Source: an uncultured Lachnospiraceae bacterium (GTDB lineage Bacteria; Bacillota; Clostridia; Lachnospirales; Lachnospiraceae). Taken from it: a DNA stretch of 64,000 bases. Shown piece after piece: positions 35,098-44,109 of this stretch. The notes under the pieces are model-generated. The model was given only the letters and a program-made list of their open reading frames with translations. It searched no databases and had not been told where the DNA came from. Both the position numbers and the translations under genes were made by a program. Numbering within the stretch: the first letter of the stretch is position 1; every line of letters begins with the position of its first letter. The stretch covers positions 36,077-100,076 of the forward strand of contig CAQGLR010000011.1 in the NCBI GenBank assembly GCA_948794795.1, read 5' to 3'.

Positions 35098-36126
35098 ATG
35101 GGAATATCAATTTGGGCAGCTAACAGGAACGGTTTATTTGCAAATAACGAAAATACTATAAAAAACAGCCAGGATAATAAAGAGTCCAAAGGTGGTAAAA
35201 GTATATTTGCTGGCAGCTTTAACCTTCAGGATAATAATAATATTGAACTTAAAAGAAAGCTTGCACAAAAACGTGCTATGAAAATTGTTTCTAGTACTTT
35301 TGCATCAGAGCAGAAGATAGATGGCAACATGGATGAAATGCGTGCCAAACAGGAACAGCTTAAGCAAGAAACACTGGAAAACAAGAAATCTATTAAAGAG
35401 ATACAGGCACAACGTGAAAAGCTTATGGAGGATTATAATGTAACAGAAGATTCCCAGGAGCATAAGGACCTGGAACTTCTTAGAAAAGAAACTTCTGGCG
35501 GAAAGCTGTCTGATGAAGAAAAAGAACGGCTTGCAACAATACATGAAAACGGGCTTACTAATTACCAGAAAGATATGCTGGAACTTGACGGCCAGGAAGA
35601 AGTATACCAACGGCTTGCCTCACAGAAAGAGTCTGCATTTAAGTCAATATCAGGTTCACTAGCTGATATACAGATTGAACGCCTTAAAACACATCCTATG
35701 GTTGATTCAACAAAACAGGCTGATGAAATTATGGAAGCCGCTAATAAAGAGCTGGTTGGTGACCTTTTTGCAGAAGCTAAAGACCATATTGATGAAAAAA
35801 TGGAAGAGGCTAAAGAGAAAGCAGAAGAAAAGGCTGAGAAGAAAGAGGAAGAGGAAACAAAAGAAGCAGAACGCAAGAAGGATAAACTTGAACTTGAGAA
35901 ACAGATTGAACAGGCTAAACAAAATGCAGCTGAAGCAGCAGGCTCTGAAATACATGTTCCAGACCAGCCTCCAATGGATACATCTGATATGCAGGAAATT
36001 ATAGACCAAAACTCCAATGGCACAAATAATACTACAAAGATAGAAAGAGAAATAGAAAAGCTTGTTGAAGAATTAGGCCTTATAATGGAAGACCTTAAAG
36101 GTTCTAAAGTAGATATGAATATCTGA
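35098..36126 (+). CDS. Coiled-coil protein of unknown function under a sigma-D-like promoter
   Basis: This 342-residue soluble protein is not recognised. The N-terminal 60 residues (GISIWAANRNGLFANNEN, then GGKSIFAGSFNLQD) look like a docking or secretion-type segment without a signal peptide. Residues about 65-200 form charged helices, about 225-285 are an almost continuous Glu/Lys/Ala coiled coil (EKAEEKAEKKEEEE), and the end is acidic (EKLVEELGLIMEDLKG). GGAAAGGAG precedes the ATG. The promoter links it to the motility/chemotaxis regulon by established promoter knowledge; the protein's part in it is inference. It has its own terminator. Confidence 0.8.
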   Translation: MGISIWAANRNGLFANNENTIKNSQDNKESKGGKSIFAGSFNLQDNNNIELKRKLAQKRAMKIVSSTFASEQKIDGNMDEMRAKQEQLKQETLENKKSIKEIQAQREKLMEDYNVTEDSQEHKDLELLRKETSGGKLSDEEKERLATIHENGLTNYQKDMLELDGQEEVYQRLASQKESAFKSISGSLADIQIERLKTHPMVDSTKQADEIMEAANKELVGDLFAEAKDHIDEKMEEAKEKAEEKAEKKEEEETKEAERKKDKLELEKQIEQAKQNAAEAAGSEIHVPDQPPMDTSDMQEIIDQNSNGTNNTTKIEREIEKLVEELGLIMEDLKGSKVDMNI

Positions 36127-36146
36127 TTTTTATAAAATACTGGCAA

Positions 36147-36185
36147 ACATCCCCTGGAAGGAAATCCCTGCCAGGGGTTATGTTA
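36147..36185. terminator. Terminator between the coiled-coil gene and hemL
   Basis: CCCCTGG (36151-36157) and CCAGGGG (36171-36177) pair, extended by ACAT/ATGT, followed by TTATGTTATTTT on the plus strand. It lies between convergent genes and could serve both. Confidence 0.65.
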
Positions 36186-36187
36186 TT

Positions 36188-37465
36188 TTATAATAATTCT
36201 GCTGCCTTTCTTATAATATCACATGTAATTTCTATATCTTCATCTGTATGGGCGGCTGATATAAACATTGCTTCAAACTGCGATGGCGCAAGGTACACTC
36301 CGTTTTCCAGCATATAGCTGAAATATTTGGCATATTTTTCTGTATTACTGGTTACTGCTGTAGAATAATCTGTGACTTTCTGGCCTGTAAAAAATACAGA
36401 CATAAGTGAACCAGCCTGGTTTGCGCATACACTGCTTCCAAATGCATTTTCCACCACATTTCTTAGTTTTGTAGTATTTTTTTCTATTTTATTATAAATT
36501 TCCTTATTCTTTCCTAAAATCTTTAAAGTTTCTATTCCTGCAGTTACAGCCACTGGATTTCCTGATAATGTACCTGCCTGGTAAACACCACCAAGTGGTG
36601 CTACTACTTCCATAATATCTTTACGCCCTCCATATGCTGCAAGCGGCATCCCGCCTCCAACAATCTTTCCAAGTACTGTAAGGTCTGGCACTACGCCATA
36701 ATACTCCTGTGCACCACCAGGAGCAAGCCTAAATCCTGTTATTACTTCGTCAAATATAAGAAGTGAATTATGCTTATTGGTTATATTCCTTAGTTTATTT
36801 AAAAAATCCCTGGCAGGCGGCACTACCCCCATATTAGCCGCAACTGGCTCTGCAATTACTGCTGCTATTTCATTTCCAGACTCTCCAAAAAGCTTTTCTA
36901 CTGATGTAATATCATTATATTCTGCAACTAATGTACTTTCTGTATAACCTTGTGGAACTCCAAGGCTGTCTGGTACTGACTGTGTAAGTGCCCCTGAACC
37001 GGCTTTTACCAGGAGGCCGTCTGAATGTCCATGGTAACATCCCCTGAATTTTATAATTTTATCCTTTCCTGTAAACCCCCTTGCTGCCCTTATTGCACTC
37101 ATAGCTGCCTCTGTCCCGGAATTCACAAGACGTAACATTTCTATAGAAGGCATAAACTCCTGTACAAGCTTTGCAAGTATATATTCTTTCTCTGTAGGTG
37201 CACCAAATGTAAGACCATTTTCACATGCTTCTTTTACTGCATCTACTACATGTTCCTCTGCATGGCCAAGTATGCCTGGTCCCCATGAACACACATAGTC
37301 AATATAAGCATTGCCATCCACATCATAAATTTTTGAGCCTTTTGCCTTTTCTATAAATACAGGGTTCTGGTGTACTGCCCTGAATGCACGGACTGGACTG
37401 TTCACACCCCCTGGCATTAATTTCTGTGAATGTCCAAATAAAGCTTCTGATTTTCTGCCAGCCAT
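36188..37465 (-). CDS. hemL: Glutamate-1-semialdehyde 2,1-aminomutase
   Basis: This 425-residue PLP enzyme converts glutamate-1-semialdehyde to 5-aminolevulinate, the second step of the C5 pathway. It shows LMPGGVNSPVRAF at the N-terminus, NSGTEAAMSAIRAARGFTG, FRGCYHGHSDGLLVKAGSG, the Asp motif LIFDEVITGFR and the PLP Lys in LGKIVGGGMPLAAYGG. ATG at 37465 has GAGGAGGAT in front and starts one base after the hemB stop. It is the last gene of the siroheme cluster. Confidence 0.97.
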   Translation of the reverse strand: MAGRKSEALFGHSQKLMPGGVNSPVRAFRAVHQNPVFIEKAKGSKIYDVDGNAYIDYVCSWGPGILGHAEEHVVDAVKEACENGLTFGAPTEKEYILAKLVQEFMPSIEMLRLVNSGTEAAMSAIRAARGFTGKDKIIKFRGCYHGHSDGLLVKAGSGALTQSVPDSLGVPQGYTESTLVAEYNDITSVEKLFGESGNEIAAVIAEPVAANMGVVPPARDFLNKLRNITNKHNSLLIFDEVITGFRLAPGGAQEYYGVVPDLTVLGKIVGGGMPLAAYGGRKDIMEVVAPLGGVYQAGTLSGNPVAVTAGIETLKILGKNKEIYNKIEKNTTKLRNVVENAFGSSVCANQAGSLMSVFFTGQKVTDYSTAVTSNTEKYAKYFSYMLENGVYLAPSQFEAMFISAAHTDEDIEITCDIIRKAAELL

Positions 37466-37466
37466 T

Positions 37467-38432
37467 TTAATCCTCCTCAAGCCAGTGTGCTGCATCTATT
37501 GCATGATAAGTTATTATTATACCCGCACCAGCCCTTTTAATTGAAGTTAAGTTCTCCATTACAACCCTTTTCTCATCAATCCAGCCGTTTAAAGCTGCTG
37601 CTTTTACCATTGAATACTCACCACTTACATTGTAAGCAGCTACAGGGTAATTAGTAAAGTTTGAAACTTCTTTGATTACATCAAGATATGCAAGTGCAGG
37701 TTTTACCATTATTATATCTGCACCTTCTGCAATATCATTCTCACATTCCCTTACAGCTTCACGCCCGTTAGCAGGGTCCATCTGGTATGTTTTCCTGTCA
37801 CCAAATGAAGGCGCAGACTGTGCAGCATCCCTGAATGGAGAATAATATCCTGATGCAAATTTTGCACTATATGCCATTATTGGTGTATTTTTATAACCAT
37901 TGCTGTCAAGTGCTTTTCTTATGTAAGCAATACGCCCATCCATCATATCAGATGGAGCAATTATATCTGCACCTGCTTTGGCAAGGCTTACAGACATCTT
38001 TGCAAGCGGTTCCAGTGTCTCATCATTTAATATCTCATGCCCGCATATAATTCCGCAGTGCCCATGTGAAGTGTACTCACACAGACATACATCTGCTATA
38101 ACAATAATATCTGGTGCTTTCTTTTTAATTTCCCTTATTATATTTTGTGTAACACCATTATCATTATAAGCTTCACTGCCAAATTCATCTTTATGTGAAG
38201 GTATTCCAAAGACAAGAATTGCTTTAATACCTGCATTTACTACCCTGTCCAGTTCTTCATCAAACCTGCCAGCAGAATATTGGTAAATTCCAGGCATTGA
38301 AGCAACTGGTTCTTTAATATCTTTTCCTTCTTTAATAAAAACAGGATATACCAGGTCATCTTTAGTAACTACTGTTTCCCTTACAAGACTTCTTAAATTA
38401 CTGCTAGCCCGCAGCCTGCGCATACGTACCAT
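37467..38432 (-). CDS. hemB: Porphobilinogen synthase (delta-aminolevulinate dehydratase)
   Basis: This 321-residue enzyme condenses two 5-aminolevulinates to porphobilinogen. It has the zinc-binding cysteine cluster DVCLCEYTSHGHCG, the first active-site Lys in AYSAKFASGYYSPFRDAA, and the Schiff-base Lys in DIIMVKPALAYLD. It begins VRMRRLRASSNLR. It lies 29 bases after the cobA-hemD stop and is followed by hemL. The three-Cys motif indicates the zinc-dependent type. Confidence 0.97.
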   Translation of the reverse strand: MVRMRRLRASSNLRSLVRETVVTKDDLVYPVFIKEGKDIKEPVASMPGIYQYSAGRFDEELDRVVNAGIKAILVFGIPSHKDEFGSEAYNDNGVTQNIIREIKKKAPDIIVIADVCLCEYTSHGHCGIICGHEILNDETLEPLAKMSVSLAKAGADIIAPSDMMDGRIAYIRKALDSNGYKNTPIMAYSAKFASGYYSPFRDAAQSAPSFGDRKTYQMDPANGREAVRECENDIAEGADIIMVKPALAYLDVIKEVSNFTNYPVAAYNVSGEYSMVKAAALNGWIDEKRVVMENLTSIKRAGAGIIITYHAIDAAHWLEED

Positions 38433-38461
38433 AATATTATAACTCCATTTCTTTATATTCT

Positions 38462-39982
38462 TTATATCTCTTTTACTATATCAATAACACCCTCTGCATT
38501 ATTTCCACTTGCTGTTATTATACAGGCTTCCATACCATACTCTTCTTCCAGTGCTTTCCTGGTCACTTCCCCTATACATACAAACTTTATACCTTCTGGG
38601 AGTTCCTTTCCATTTTCTTTAACAAGCCTGGCAAATTCCTTTACACCTGATGCACTTAAAAATATAATACAGCTTAGCTTTTCCAGGTAATCTGCCCCTG
38701 GCATAATGTGTCCTTTTACATCATAGATTTCCAGCTCTTTATATAATATATTTTCTTTTGTAAATATATCTGTTAATTCCTTGCTTCCCTGAACAGCCCT
38801 TGGCAGCAATACAGTTTCACCAGGCAGTATTATCCTGGAAAGTTCTTTGGCGAAAACAGCAGATGTATACTCTGACGGGACAAAGTCTGCATTAATTCCA
38901 TATTTATATAACTGTTGTCCTGTACCATTACCAATAACTGCAAATTTAATATGAGAAAGCCTGCGTATATCTGCATGGATGTTTCTTAAAACATCAAAAA
39001 AAAGTATTACTCCGTTTCTGCTTGTAAATACTATCCAGTTATATTTTTCTATATCTTCCAGTTCTTTAATAAGCCCTTCTGCAGATACAGCTTCTACTTC
39101 CATATCACATACAGGCACGCAGGCAGTTCCTGATATCCTAAGACCTTCTTCTATCTTTTCACGCAATACCCTTGTTGCTACAATTCCAGCTGTTTTTCTG
39201 CTAAAACATATTGTTTCATAGAAACTGGATGTATTTTTATTATAACTATAATTATTATAATTGTAATTATATGATGCTGTCTCACCCACTATTATTACTG
39301 CTGGTGAAAACAAGTTGTTTTCTTTTACTTCCTTTGCAATCCTGCCAAGCTGTGAACGCAGGACTTTCTGCCCTGCAGTAGTCCCTCCTGAAATAACAGC
39401 AGCAGGTGTATCTGCTGGCATTCCTTCTTTAATAAGACTGCCTGCTATTTCATCTATATTAGCAAGCCCCATCATAAATACAAGTGTCCCGCCTGTAGCG
39501 GCGAGTGCTTTATAATTACATTCTGGTACACCTGTGGCAGTATTTGTATGTCCTGTTATAACATGGAAGCTTCTGCTTACTCCCCTGTGTGTTACTGGAA
39601 TCCCTGCACACTCTGGCACAGCTATAGCAGATGTAACACCTGGTATAACTTCATATGGAATATTATACTTTTCTAATGCCTCTATTTCTTCTGTGCCTCT
39701 TCCAAATACAAACGGGTCACCGCCTTTAAGCCTTACAACAACATTGCCTGGAAGGGCGTAGTCCACTAAAATCTGGTTAATCTCTTCCTGTTTTTTATAA
39801 TGCATGCCTGCCTGTTTGCCTGCATATATTTTCTTACATCCTGGCTTTGTATAATTAAGAAGCCCTTCACATGCGAGCCTGTCATATATTACAACATCAC
39901 AAGATTTTAATTTCTCTGCGCCTTTTACTGTTATAAGACCCTCATCTCCAGGACCTGCACCAACAAAATATACAATTCCCAC
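38462..39982 (-). CDS. Fused uroporphyrinogen-III methyltransferase / uroporphyrinogen-III synthase
   Basis: This 506-residue bifunctional protein has two domains. Residues 1-245 are CobA (SUMT): YFVGAGPGDEGLITVKG, VVRLKGGDPFVFGRG and CAGIPVTHRGVS. It methylates uroporphyrinogen III to precorrin-2. Residues about 265-505 are a HemD domain that closes hydroxymethylbilane to uroporphyrinogen III (EDIEKYNWIVFTSRNGV, then LLPRAVQGSKELTD). Such fusions are usual in clostridia. GTG at 39982 is preferred because it starts VGIVYFVGAGPGD as in relatives; an upstream GTG at 39994 lies inside the hemC end. The two activities commit the pathway to siroheme or cobalamin. Confidence 0.94.
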   Translation of the reverse strand: MGIVYFVGAGPGDEGLITVKGAEKLKSCDVVIYDRLACEGLLNYTKPGCKKIYAGKQAGMHYKKQEEINQILVDYALPGNVVVRLKGGDPFVFGRGTEEIEALEKYNIPYEVIPGVTSAIAVPECAGIPVTHRGVSRSFHVITGHTNTATGVPECNYKALAATGGTLVFMMGLANIDEIAGSLIKEGMPADTPAAVISGGTTAGQKVLRSQLGRIAKEVKENNLFSPAVIIVGETASYNYNYNNYSYNKNTSSFYETICFSRKTAGIVATRVLREKIEEGLRISGTACVPVCDMEVEAVSAEGLIKELEDIEKYNWIVFTSRNGVILFFDVLRNIHADIRRLSHIKFAVIGNGTGQQLYKYGINADFVPSEYTSAVFAKELSRIILPGETVLLPRAVQGSKELTDIFTKENILYKELEIYDVKGHIMPGADYLEKLSCIIFLSASGVKEFARLVKENGKELPEGIKFVCIGEVTRKALEEEYGMEACIITASGNNAEGVIDIVKEI

Positions 39983-39987
39983 TGGGT

Positions 39988-40926
39988 TTACCACCCTCCT
40001 TTTCCACGTTCTATTGCCTTATTTACAAGATTTTCCATCTCCTCTATACTGCCTTTTCCATTGTAGCTTACAGCCATGCCTCTGGCACTGCCAGTCTGCC
40101 TTACAAGCTTTATACATATATTTCTGTTATTATTATAATAATAACTTATAATACCTATTGCTTCATGGCATCCTGCATCCAGGGCTTCCATGATTTTCCT
40201 TTCATTACAATAATGTGTAAATGTATTATAATCAGTTATATCTTTTAAGATACCGCTTATATAGCTGTCACCGCTGGTATAGTCTTCTTTTCTTGTTTCA
40301 ATAGCTATTATGCCCTGTCCGGCAGCAGGTACCATTTCTTCAATATCAAAATATTTATACTCAAAATCCTTTTCTGCTTCAAGCCCAAGTCTTTTTAAAC
40401 CAGCTGCTGCCAGTATTATCCCATCATATTCCCTGTTCCGGAGCTTCTCCAGCCTGGTTGGCACATTGCCACGTATATGTTTAAAATTTATATATTGCTG
40501 GTGATGGGACTGCAGCTGGAACTGCCGTCTAAGGCTTCCTGTACCAACTACTGGATGTTCTTTCTGGAATAAATCCATATAAGATGTTCCTTTCCTTGTT
40601 ATAAATACATCCCTTACGTCTTCACGTTCTAACACACCTGGTATATGAAGCCCTTCACTTAAGTTAGCTGGCAGGTCCTTTGCACTATGGACAGCCATAT
40701 CTATCTTTCCACAGGATAATGCTTCCTCAATCTCTGTTATAAATACACCTTTGCCTCCAAAACTTGCAACCGGTTTATCTGTTTCTTTATCGCCTTTTGT
40801 TTTTATTATTACTTTTTCAATACATGCATCAGGATTGCAGCGCTTTACTGCAGATATAACAAGCTCTGTCTGCGCAAGTGCAAGTGCACTTCCCCTTGTG
40901 CCTATTTTAATAACTTTACTATCCAT
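39988..40926 (-). CDS. hemC: Porphobilinogen deaminase (hydroxymethylbilane synthase)
   Basis: This 312-residue enzyme polymerises four porphobilinogens. It shows KIGTRGSALALAQTELV, HSAKDLP, GTGSLRRQFQL, HIRGNVPTRLEK, VPAAGQGIIAIE and the dipyrromethane-cofactor Cys in ALDAGCHEAIGI. GGGGGATTAAT precedes the ATG. A hairpin arm adjoins this ribosome site, suggesting translational tuning relative to the sirC gene upstream. The end lies five bases before the chosen cobA-hemD start. Confidence 0.96.
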   Translation of the reverse strand: MDSKVIKIGTRGSALALAQTELVISAVKRCNPDACIEKVIIKTKGDKETDKPVASFGGKGVFITEIEEALSCGKIDMAVHSAKDLPANLSEGLHIPGVLEREDVRDVFITRKGTSYMDLFQKEHPVVGTGSLRRQFQLQSHHQQYINFKHIRGNVPTRLEKLRNREYDGIILAAAGLKRLGLEAEKDFEYKYFDIEEMVPAAGQGIIAIETRKEDYTSGDSYISGILKDITDYNTFTHYCNERKIMEALDAGCHEAIGIISYYYNNNRNICIKLVRQTGSARGMAVSYNGKGSIEEMENLVNKAIERGKGGW

Positions 40927-40935
40927 ATTAATCCC

Positions 40936-41008
40936 CCATGTTGTGCTTTAACATGGCACCAATAACAGCTGGAATGTAATGGTACAGAACGGATTTTTGC
41001 TGTTCTGT
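40936..41008 (-). promoter_or_regulatory. Two hairpins between the SirC-like gene and hemC
   Basis: ACAGAAC/GTTCTGT (40984-41008) and CCATGTT/AACATGG (40936-40956) form two seven-pair stems in the 84-base gap. The second stem is immediately beside the GGGGGA ribosome site of hemC. Neither has a U-tract, so processing or translation control is more likely than termination. Confidence 0.4.
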
Positions 41009-41010
41009 AG

Positions 41011-41661
41011 TTATTTCCCAGTTTGTTCCACTTCCTGTAACCTTAATTCTTCTATAGCCCGTTCCACTTCCTCTTCTGGTATCACACCATTATGTGTGCT
41101 TCCATACTGTACAAGCTTTTCAAATATCTGTTTTCTTGTTTTTACATTATCTATATTGTCAATTACATATTCCCTTATTCCTGCAAGTCTTTCTGCCATA
41201 TTTGCATAATAACCTGGTATAACCTGGTTAATATCTCTTTTAATCTTTGCTGCCAGTGCAGGGCTTGCACCACTAGAAGAAACTGTAACAAGCAATGGCT
41301 CTTTGTGTATAATTGCTGGAAATATAAAGGAACATGCTTCTTTTATATCCACAACATTGACAGGTATCCGCTGTTTTTTGCACAACTGGGAAATATGCAT
41401 GTCAAGTTCCCTGTTTCCTGTAGCTGCTACTACAAAATCCATTCCATTTATATCACTGTCCTTAAATTCACGTATCTTAATATCTATTCTTTTATTGCTG
41501 TCTGCTGCTTTCTTTAATTTTTCACTGGCTGATAACGCAACAATATGTATATTTACATTATATTCTGCCAGGATTTCTACTTTATGCCAGGCAACACTGC
41601 CTCCCCCTGCAACAAGACAGTCCATATCCTCAATATCTGTAATAAATGGAAAATATGCCAT
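41011..41661 (-). CDS. Precorrin-2 dehydrogenase (SirC/Met8-like)
   Basis: This 216-residue protein has an NAD-binding Rossmann entry DCLVAGGGSVAWHKVEIL, the core VVAATGNRELDMHISQLC, and the siroheme-synthase central segment EACSFIFPAIIHKEPLLVTVSSSGASPALA. It oxidises precorrin-2 to sirohydrochlorin and may also chelate iron as in Met8. The ATG overlaps the hemA stop as TAATG. A separate chelatase gene is not seen in the cluster, which favours a Met8-like dual role. Confidence 0.92.
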   Translation of the reverse strand: MAYFPFITDIEDMDCLVAGGGSVAWHKVEILAEYNVNIHIVALSASEKLKKAADSNKRIDIKIREFKDSDINGMDFVVAATGNRELDMHISQLCKKQRIPVNVVDIKEACSFIFPAIIHKEPLLVTVSSSGASPALAAKIKRDINQVIPGYYANMAERLAGIREYVIDNIDNVKTRKQIFEKLVQYGSTHNGVIPEEEVERAIEELRLQEVEQTGK

Positions 41662-42836
41662 TACTTTCCCCCATTAACTTCTTTATTATAAATCCTTCCA
41701 AGCACATCTTTTAGTTCACTGCTATTAAGCAGGTCTTTCAGGTAATATACCATATGGCTGAATGATTTATCTTTCTGGAATTTATTATAAAGTATTTTAT
41801 TTTTCTGGATTTTACTGATAAAACTACGTATATATATTTTCTTCATTGTATTTTCAACACATTCCGCAAGTATTTCTTCTGCCTTTCCCAGTTCACTAAG
41901 TTTTATATTTGCATTTTCCCTTGAAAGTGTATTAAAGAAATCTATATCAAGAAGTTTTATTCCAGAAAGCCCTGAAAGTGTCCTGTCAATATCATATGGT
42001 ACAGCAAGGTCAATAAAAAGCATACTGCTGCCATCTTTTACATATTTTAAATACTCAGTATATGTAAGTGTGTAATGCGGGCTTATTGTTGCACTTACTA
42101 CGGCACACACCTGGTTTATATATAAATACCTCTCTTCAAAGCTTATAATCTCTGCCATTTCTTTATCATGCCAGTATAAAAGGCTGTCCGTCTTGTGTTT
42201 CCTGCTTGTTCCTATAACATGTATTCCTTTAGAAAGCAGGTCTTTTGCAACAACTGAACCTGTCTTGCCAGTTATCCCTATAACCATTACTTTGCCTCCA
42301 GACAGGTTATTTTCATACATATATTTCTCTATTGTGTTGGCTGTTATGGTTGCAACTGATACAGGCGTTGAAGAAAGCCTTGTCCTTGATTTACCAGTTT
42401 TGGCACAATTAAGCGCATCCTGGAATATAATATTTAACTCCCCGTTAATATACTTTTTTTCTACAGCTGTAAGATATGCTTCTTTAACCTGGCGGAGTAT
42501 CTCATCTTCCCCAAGGACCATTGAATCCAGCCCACATGTAACGTTAAAAAGGTGCTTTACTGCACCTTGCCCGCCATAGAAAAGACAATATTTTTTAATA
42601 TCACCACCATCAAGGTTTTTATAAATTGCAAGTTCTTTTGTTACTTCTTCAGCAGAAGTACCTGTTCCTGAGAAATAAATTTCACTTCTGTTGCATGTAG
42701 ATACAACCATTCCGCCTGTTATAATATTATCCTTAATAAGGTTTCCAATAAACTGGCACTGTTCCTCTTTGGAAAATGCAAACTTCTGCCTTATGCCAGC
42801 AGGGGTCTTTTTATAACTAACGCCTATACAAAACAT
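41661..42836 (-). CDS. hemA: Glutamyl-tRNA reductase
   Basis: This 391-residue enzyme reduces glutamyl-tRNA to glutamate-1-semialdehyde, the first step of the C5 route. It has the catalytic Cys in VVSTCNRSEIYF, a GLDSMVLGEDEILRQVK motif, the NADPH fold VMVIGITGKTGSVVAKDL and a dimerisation helix. ATG at 42836 follows ATGGAG and starts one base after the ThiF-like stop. The nucleotide-binding motif GITGKTG differs from the usual GAGxMG, so cofactor binding may be altered; the rest of the family features are intact. Confidence 0.94.
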   Translation of the reverse strand: MFCIGVSYKKTPAGIRQKFAFSKEEQCQFIGNLIKDNIITGGMVVSTCNRSEIYFSGTGTSAEEVTKELAIYKNLDGGDIKKYCLFYGGQGAVKHLFNVTCGLDSMVLGEDEILRQVKEAYLTAVEKKYINGELNIIFQDALNCAKTGKSRTRLSSTPVSVATITANTIEKYMYENNLSGGKVMVIGITGKTGSVVAKDLLSKGIHVIGTSRKHKTDSLLYWHDKEMAEIISFEERYLYINQVCAVVSATISPHYTLTYTEYLKYVKDGSSMLFIDLAVPYDIDRTLSGLSGIKLLDIDFFNTLSRENANIKLSELGKAEEILAECVENTMKKIYIRSFISKIQKNKILYNKFQKDKSFSHMVYYLKDLLNSSELKDVLGRIYNKEVNGGK

Positions 42837-42837
42837 A

Positions 42838-43632
42838 CTACTCCATTTCTGGTAACTTGCCTTCAAGTCCTGTCTTTACCTGGCTTGTACCACATATAGC
42901 ACATTCATGGTCTCTGTAGAATTTCACTGTCCGGAATTTCATTGCCAGTGCATCAAATATAAGAAACCTGCCTGCCAGCAGCTCTCCAGTTCCAGTAATA
43001 TACTTTACTGCTTCTAGTGCCTGCAGGCTTCCAGTTACCCCACACACTGCACCAATAATACCTGCCTGGTTTCCTTTAGGTACTGCACCTTCTGGCGGCG
43101 GGCTTTTAAACATACACCTGTAACATGGGGATTTACCAGGTACATAAGTAGTTAACTGCCCCTGGAAACGAGTTACTCCTGCATGGGAAAATGCTTTTCC
43201 TGCAATTACACATGTATCATTAATAAGAAACTTTGAGTCAAAATTATCGGTTGCATCTATTATAAAATCATAATCCCGGATAATTCCCATTATATTATCC
43301 TGGTTTAAAAACATCTTATATTTATTAACCTTTATATCTGGGTTAATTCCTAATATTGCCTCTGCAGCAGAATCTGCCTTCGGTGTTCCAATCCCAGCTG
43401 TTGTATGCATTATCTGCCTCTGGAGGTTGGACAGGTCTACTATGTCATTGTCGGCAATACCTATAGTCCCTATACCTGCTGCCGCAAGATAAAGGGCAGC
43501 AGGTGAACCTAGTCCCCCAGCTCCTATAATAAGGACTTTGGCATTAAAAAGCTTCTCTTGTCCATCCTTGCCAATACCATCAAGAACCAGATGGCGTGAA
43601 TAACGCTCAAGCTGTTCATTTGAAAATTCCAT
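42838..43632 (-). CDS. ThiF/MoeB-family E1-like adenylyltransferase
   Basis: This 264-residue protein has the ATP-binding VLIIGAGGLGSPAALYLAAAG, the NLQRQIMHTTAGIGTPKA segment and the Asp in IIDATDNFDSKFL. Two zinc Cys pairs are present (PCYRCMF and CAICG). It adenylates the C-terminal Gly-Gly of a small sulfur carrier protein such as ThiS/MoaD, usable for thiamine, molybdopterin or cysteine synthesis. Its carrier is not in the window. Placement between the Rrf2 regulator and hemA suggests sulfur assimilation linked to siroheme. Confidence 0.92.
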   Translation of the reverse strand: MEFSNEQLERYSRHLVLDGIGKDGQEKLFNAKVLIIGAGGLGSPAALYLAAAGIGTIGIADNDIVDLSNLQRQIMHTTAGIGTPKADSAAEAILGINPDIKVNKYKMFLNQDNIMGIIRDYDFIIDATDNFDSKFLINDTCVIAGKAFSHAGVTRFQGQLTTYVPGKSPCYRCMFKSPPPEGAVPKGNQAGIIGAVCGVTGSLQALEAVKYITGTGELLAGRFLIFDALAMKFRTVKFYRDHECAICGTSQVKTGLEGKLPEME

Positions 43633-43642
43633 TCTCTTTCCC

Positions 43643-44074
43643 CTAAATCACATAATTATCTACAATCTGCCCGTCTGACAGCAGGTCTGCAATTGTAATT
43701 CCATCAAAATACTCACTAATTACTTTCTCAAAACCTTCCCACATCTTAAGTGTCTTACACTGGGATGCCATACCGCATTTATTAGGTTTCTTCTCAAGAC
43801 ATGCAACAGGTGCAAAAGAACCTTCTGTAACCCTTAATATTTCCCCCACAGTATATTCATCTGGCTGTCTTGAAAGTTTATACCCTCCACCTTTGCCACG
43901 CAAGGATATAAGGTAATCATTTTTAATAAGTACAGAAACTATTGACTCAAGATACTTTTCAGATATCCCCTGCCTGTCTGCTATATCTGTCAAAGGAATA
44001 AATTCATTGGGATTACGTTCCGATAAATCAATTAATACCCTTAGTGCATACCTTCCTTTTGTTGATATTTTCAT
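43643..44074 (-). CDS. Rrf2-family regulator, IscR-like
   Basis: This 143-residue regulator begins MKISTKGRYALRVLIDL with a winged helix (ISEKYLESIVSVL) and has three cysteines in CLEKKPNKCGMASQCKTL, spaced as in cluster-binding Rrf2 proteins. It probably responds to Fe-S or sulfur status (IscR/CymR type). ATG at 44074 follows GGAGGTGCTGTT. It heads the ThiF-HemA-SirC-HemC-CobA/HemD-HemB-HemL run and may control it; no cognate operator was identified. Confidence 0.93.
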   Translation of the reverse strand: MKISTKGRYALRVLIDLSERNPNEFIPLTDIADRQGISEKYLESIVSVLIKNDYLISLRGKGGGYKLSRQPDEYTVGEILRVTEGSFAPVACLEKKPNKCGMASQCKTLKMWEGFEKVISEYFDGITIADLLSDGQIVDNYVI

Positions 44075-44109
44075 AACAGCACCTCCATAAACACACTTTA
44101 CCACAATGT

